DNA of 64,000 nucleotides from Cynocephalus volans. Taxonomy: Eukaryota; Chordata; Mammalia; Dermoptera; Cynocephalidae. The stretch spans positions 63,314,501 to 63,378,500 of the forward strand of contig NC_084460.1 in assembly GCF_027409185.1 (NCBI RefSeq), in the 5' to 3' direction. The notes beneath the pieces are model-generated. The model did no database searches, was not told the origin of the DNA, and saw nothing but the letters and a program-made list of their open reading frames with translations. This document shows, piece by piece, positions 59,591 to 64,000 of the stretch. Within the stretch, counting starts at the first letter, position 1; each line of letters begins with the position of its first letter. The position numbers and the translations under genes are program-made.

Positions 59591-60950
59591 TCTTCCACTG
59601 ACACATCTGGCTTGAGATGAGTCTCCTCTCATCGATACATTGAAGATCAGTTTCCAAGGAAGTTGAGTCTGAACAGTTTTGTATTAGAAGGTATCTTTAC
59701 TCCAGGCCCTGGAATGGCTGCATCAGGACACAGAATGGATAAGTACTGAAGACAGAGACATTTCCTTCCCTGCCTAGGTTGAGAGACACAGTGATGAGAT
59801 CTGTGACAGGCAGGTCCCAGCTTGGAGCCTGAAGAACTGTCTCCTTGGTGAGACCTGGCTGGGAGGTGGAGACTTGGGCCAATTCTCACCCCAACAGTAT
59901 TTACAGTGCTGACAGCAGTGGGGGTGGCCAATCCATGATGCAAAACATTGGTGTCCAAGGTGACAAGACTTCCCCTCACTAAAAAAAATTAAAACCCCAA
60001 CATGAACCAAAAGGCTTTCACAGAAAAATGGTGACCTTCTATTGCATACTGCTTATACTAGGAGGTAGTGAGGCAGCTAGAGAGTTGAGCCGCTGCGTGG
60101 GACGTAGCCAACAGCCCTGGGTCCCAGAGGTCGAGGGTGGTGAGTATAAGGATAAAGGGTGACAGTTCAACAAGTGCCTTCCGAGATGTACCCTTACATC
60201 CACAGATTGAGCTTTGCTCTGTGAGCAGCACGGTGGTATCTGTACTCATTTAATATGGTGCCCCTCTGGGGTAGTCGCTATTATTATTCCCTATGTAAAA
60301 GTGAGGAAGCTGAGGCTTAGAGAGTGTAAGTCCCTTGGCAGTTAGATCTTTGAAAACATGAAATGCACAGATACTATAAGAGGCCCACAGGGCGTGGAAT
60401 GCAGAGCCCCCTGAGCACAGATGGAACTGCTGCATGCCGCTGTCTGAGGAGCCTGCACTGACTCCAAGAAGGGAGTGATTTGCGGGCCTCTTCTGGAACT
60501 TCCTAAGGCTCAGTTTTTCTAAATGCCAGCATAGGGACTGGGGCCCTTGCAACAACACTAAAGAAGACACCCTGGAACGTGGTGTTGCAAATTGTTGTGT
60601 GATTTTAATATAAAAATTGATTTCTAATAATAACATTCTTCTTCCAAGGCTGAAATGGTCTTTGATACCAATTTAGTTTCTTCGACCTTTAAATTTGAGG
60701 TTTACTAAAATGGCTGTTAAATAAACCAGTAGGGAATTGGTGAGCCTGGCTGCCATGGGCCTCCCAACAATGGGTTCTGTGACCTGCCAGGACCAGGTCA
60801 GGCCCAGCAGACCCAAGAGAGCAAAATACTCAGAGGATGACGTCTCAGGACTTTGTCAAACATCTGTAAGTGCAGTCATGAAAAACACACTTCTAAATTT
60901 AGTGGTTATTACTGGTTAATTTCATAATTTAATTACATGTAAAAGTAAGT
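59591..60950. other. CFC1 upstream region, no gene recognised
   Basis: This is the presumptive CFC1 promoter side. No TATA box or CpG island is obvious at the first exon. A MIR-like antisense piece (AAAGTGAGGAAGCTGAGGC) is near 60298-60345. The 128-codon minus frame at 60250-60636 has no domain. Confidence 0.4.
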
Positions 60951-60952
60951 TC

Positions 60953-61020
60953 AGGGCTGTCCGGTTGCTCACTTGGTTAGAATGTGATGCTGATAATACC
61001 AAACAAAAACAAAAAAAAAA
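60953..61020 (+). repeat. Monomeric tRNA-derived SINE, 5' part
   Basis: AGGGCTGTCCGGTTGCTCACTTGGTTAGAATGTGATGCTGATAATACC is a tRNA-Ile-like head with an A-rich tail directly after the anticodon-like region. Confidence 0.7.
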
Positions 61021-61486
61021 GTACATTTTATAACTTAAAATAAATAGAAACTTCTATGTGAGCTAAGTGAGCTCTATACTAAAATAAAACCGTATATAAA
61101 CTAAAGAATTGTATTTCTTTGTGTAAATTTTATTTTATTTTTTGTTCTTTTTCTTTTTTGTACAGGTTTTAAAGTGTTAGTTTTACAGAATGATGTAGAA
61201 ACCAAACCTTTCTGATAATATTAAAGTTTTAAAAGTTGTATCTAAAATCTAATTACCCTCCCACAGTTTCTTGTATTAAATTTTGCTAGTGGACTTTCCA
61301 AACAGACACAAAATCTGGGAGAATGATCCAGTAAACTCAGGTTCAACAATTAAATATCAACCTTCTCCATTCTTATCTCACTTATCTCCTCTCACACTTT
61401 TTTCTTGGAGTTTTCGATGTCAAGTTCCGAACATCACAATATGTCAAATAAGGTTTTGAAAATCTGTGCTTTAAAAATGGAAACTG

Positions 61487-61641
61487 GGGCCGAGCTCGTT
61501 GCGCACTCGGTAGAGTGCTGCGCTGGGAGCGCGGCGACGCTCCCGCCGCGGGTTCGGATCCTATATAGGAATGACCGGTGCACTCACTGGCTGAGTGCCG
61601 GTCACGGAAAAAAAAAAAAACAAAAATAAAATAAAATAAAA
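61487..61641 (+). repeat. tRNA-derived SINE, GCTGGGAGCGCGG subfamily
   Basis: It is a close relative of the copy at 1094, with the CTCCCGCCGCGGGTTCGG core, a TATATAGG motif and an A-rich (AAAAT)n tail. A perfect 15-bp target-site duplication lies at 61472-61486 and 61642-61656. Confidence 0.92.
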
Positions 61642-62299
61642 TAAAAATGGAAACTGCAGAAAAAGGAAAGGAAATGTTGTGCCAGCAAGATAGGATTGAG
61701 AGGCAAGAGATAGTGATGAGATGTCCCGTCTCAGCTGTTTGCTTAAGACCTGAAGTCAGCTCTGAGGAGGGGAAGGGCAGATGGCCTGCAGCAATAAAAC
61801 TGCTGATAACCTATTTTTCACCATACTGTCACTTGCTCTCCATGCAGGGCTTTGTGGTCTCAGGTTGTCTCATTTACTCAAAGGTCGTATAAAAAAGTGT
61901 TTTGCATTTCACTGCAGAGCTGCCCTGTTTGGGATCCACAAGGCCCAGTTGGAAGGGGCTGCCTAGGAGATGCTGGATGGTGGGAAAGCGGATCCCCTGC
62001 CCTGGGGGAGGTCCTCTTTTCTTGTTATCAGCTGCAAACAGATAAGGTTGGAAACAACCATTAATCAAACCTCCAGTGGAATGTTCTAACTCATAAAGTG
62101 TGTGGGAACTGGGACACTCTGTGCTAGGATCGCAGACTGCCCCCCTCAGTGTTCTCAGCACATCAAACAATCACTGAGAAAAATGTTCTGCAACAAGTCA
62201 GGTGTGAGGGAATTCTCTGAAGATGACTTTAAAGCAGTGGCTGTCCACATGGGCTGCTCTGGTTGTTGGCCGGGCCATTTTCTATCTCTATACCTTTTC

Positions 62300-62520
62300 C
62301 TATTCTAGATATTTCATGTGAGTGGCATCACACAATATTTGTCCTTTCATGTCTGGTTTATTTCACTTGGCAGAATGTTTTTAGGTTCATGTGTTGTGGC
62401 ATGTTTCAGAACTTCATTCCTTTTTGTGATTGAATAATATTTCATTGCATGTACATACCATGTTTTGTTTATCCCTCATCCGTTGATGGACACCTGGTTT
62501 ATTTCTACCTTTTGGTAGAA
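62300..62520 (+). repeat. Old L1 3'-region fragment
   Basis: GTGAGTGGCATCACACAATATTTG, CACTTGGCAGAATGTTTTTAGG, GAATAATATTTCATTGCATG and CCGTTGATGGACACCTGG occur in L1 3'-region order. Confidence 0.7.
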
Positions 62521-63570
62521 TACAGCTAGAAGACAGCTGTCTACACGCCAAGGAGGGAGGCCTCAGGAGAAACCGAATGATGAGAAAATAAATTTCTGTT
62601 ATTTAAGCCACCAGTTCTGTGGTAGTTTATTATGGCAGCCCAAGCAGACTGACACACAGGTTTTTGTTTTTTCCATTATTGTTACACATTATGTAACTCA
62701 GTAATTTTTGCCAAGTACAAAGTGTATTTACGGTTAGTTTTCTGGAAGTAGAGAGAGCGTTTTTTACTCTGGGTCCTCATACAGACATCTTCATATAGAG
62801 GAGGGACCCTGCTGACAGTTTTCACAGGCAGTGGCATTAGCCCCGCTGAAGTTCCTTTAAATCAAATGGTGAATCTGGACTCTGTGGGTGTGACATTCCG
62901 GGTCCTTCAGGAAGCCCAGTGCAGTCTGAGGTGCTCACCTCAGTGACCAGGCAATGACCAAGTCAAGCGATGGAATATGGTCTCCCCAAGCAGTCAGTCT
63001 CCACCACAAACTGCATTTCCCAGATGAGGCCACACCCAGATGAAGACCTTTACTAATTATTCTAATTAGCGATGCTAATTTAGCCTCTAAGTAATACAAA
63101 ATACCTTCTGGAACAGATTTCCTTGAACAAAATGCGGTCGGTCGTAAAAAAAATGGAAAGCACATATTCCCTGAAGTAAAAACAGAAGCTTAAAATAAAT
63201 GCAGCTCAAGAATGAGATTTAGTTTTTCCAGAATTGTGGAGGAAGCACGCGGTGGTGTGCTGAAGGACAGGCCTGGGGTGCAGGGTCCCTCCTTGGAGCA
63301 CCAGCTGTGAAGGGGGCTGTCCCCTGGCGTCTGGTGACAAAGCACAGGATCAGGAGGGGTGGGAATCAGGCTGTCCTCAGTGGCTGGGCACTGCTGTGGC
63401 TCACGGTGCACTGTGTCATTAGGTCAGATTTATCTTCCCACTGGGGACTGGGACCCAGAGAAGGGGCCTCTCCCTCAAGGGCTTTCATTTCCACAGGGGA
63501 GACAGTCAAGAAACCAAGAGTGAGCCTGCAGTGTCTGAATGCTTTGATCAGAGAACATTTGGGACTTCAC
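62521..63570. other. Intergenic, no gene recognised
   Basis: Only short frames without domains. Nothing identifiable was found. Confidence 0.4.
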
Positions 63571-63574
63571 CTGG

Positions 63575-63657
63575 GGGTGTGTGTGTGAGCGTATGTACGT
63601 GTGTGTGCATGTGTACGTGTGTGTGTACATGTATGTGTACGTGTGCGTGCGCGTGTG
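63575..63657 (+). repeat. Imperfect GT/GTAC microsatellite
   Basis: Alternating purine-pyrimidine run with GTGTGT, GTACGT and GTGCGC blocks. A C/T-rich tract (CCTCC repeats) follows at 63720-63830. Confidence 0.9.
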
Positions 63658-64000
63658 AAGAGAGAGAAATTGTGTCCAAGTCGAAGCGTGAAGGAAGAGG
63701 CTGACCAGTGGCAGGCGGGCTCTTTCCCACCTCCCCTCTCCTGCCCTCCCTTCCTCCATCCCTAACCCCTTCCTCCCTTTCCTCTTCCCTTCCCTCCTCC
63801 TCCTCCCCTCCTCCCCACAGCTCTTAGGTCGCTCAGAATTAACTTCAGATTTCCAACATTTAACACATGGTTGTAAGTCCCAGTTTACCTGAGGGTCCCC
63901 CAGAACCCTCATACCCTCCACTGCCAGCCCTGTGGCCTCTTCCCAGGACAGACGACTATGGCTTCCCATGGGACAGGAGGGAGAAGGTGAAAGGGGGGAG

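Overview
This is a vertebrate nuclear window, and clearly placental mammal: single-copy genes split by GT-AG introns are embedded in old L1, L2, MIR, MaLR and Tigger/mariner repeats. The most telling lineage marker is a set of tRNA-Ile-like SINEs (monomer and dimer forms, poly-A tails, clean target-site duplications at several copies). No Alu, B1/B2 or carnivore-type SINE was seen. From memory this matches the CYN SINEs of colugos (Dermoptera), so a colugo is my best guess for the species. That is an inference, not a database result.

Layout. 1-7.6 kb is repeat-dominated: two SINEs, a Tigger fragment, and an old L1 split by an internally deleted L1 that carries a ~79-bp VNTR. At 7.7-8.75 kb on the minus strand is an intact single-exon orphan GPCR, GPR148. 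8.8-20.9 kb has no gene I can support: MIR, L2, L1 and Tigger pieces and a 13-copy CCATCA/TCCTCC minisatellite. 20.9-24.6 kb is a MaLR (MLT1-type) LTR-retroelement relic with a 1296-bp mariner and a dimeric SINE nested in it.

24.9-32.9 kb on the plus strand is a five-exon trypsin-like serine protease of the testis type (PRSS39/PRSS40 group). All five exons and the H/D/S triad are recognisable, but a frame break in exon 2 and two stop codons in exon 4 make it a pseudogene. 33-42.6 kb is intergenic with repeats. 42.6-44.4 kb is an EEF1A1 processed pseudogene with a 17-bp target-site duplication. 44.8-45.0 kb is a mariner-derived MITE split by a SINE.

53.85-59.59 kb on the minus strand is a complete six-exon CFC1 (Cryptic) gene, a Nodal co-receptor with an EGF-like and a CFC domain. 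All splice phases agree and give a 197-residue protein. 59.6-64 kb is intergenic with SINEs, an L1 3' end and a GT repeat.

The order GPR148, PRSS40-like protease, CFC1 agrees with what I recall of the region around human 2q21.1 and mouse chromosome 1. The genes are functionally unrelated (orphan GPCR, sperm-type protease, left-right axis co-receptor) and are not expected to work together. I found no convincing new biological system. The most unusual structures are the VNTR-bearing L1 derivative and the mariner/MITE family.
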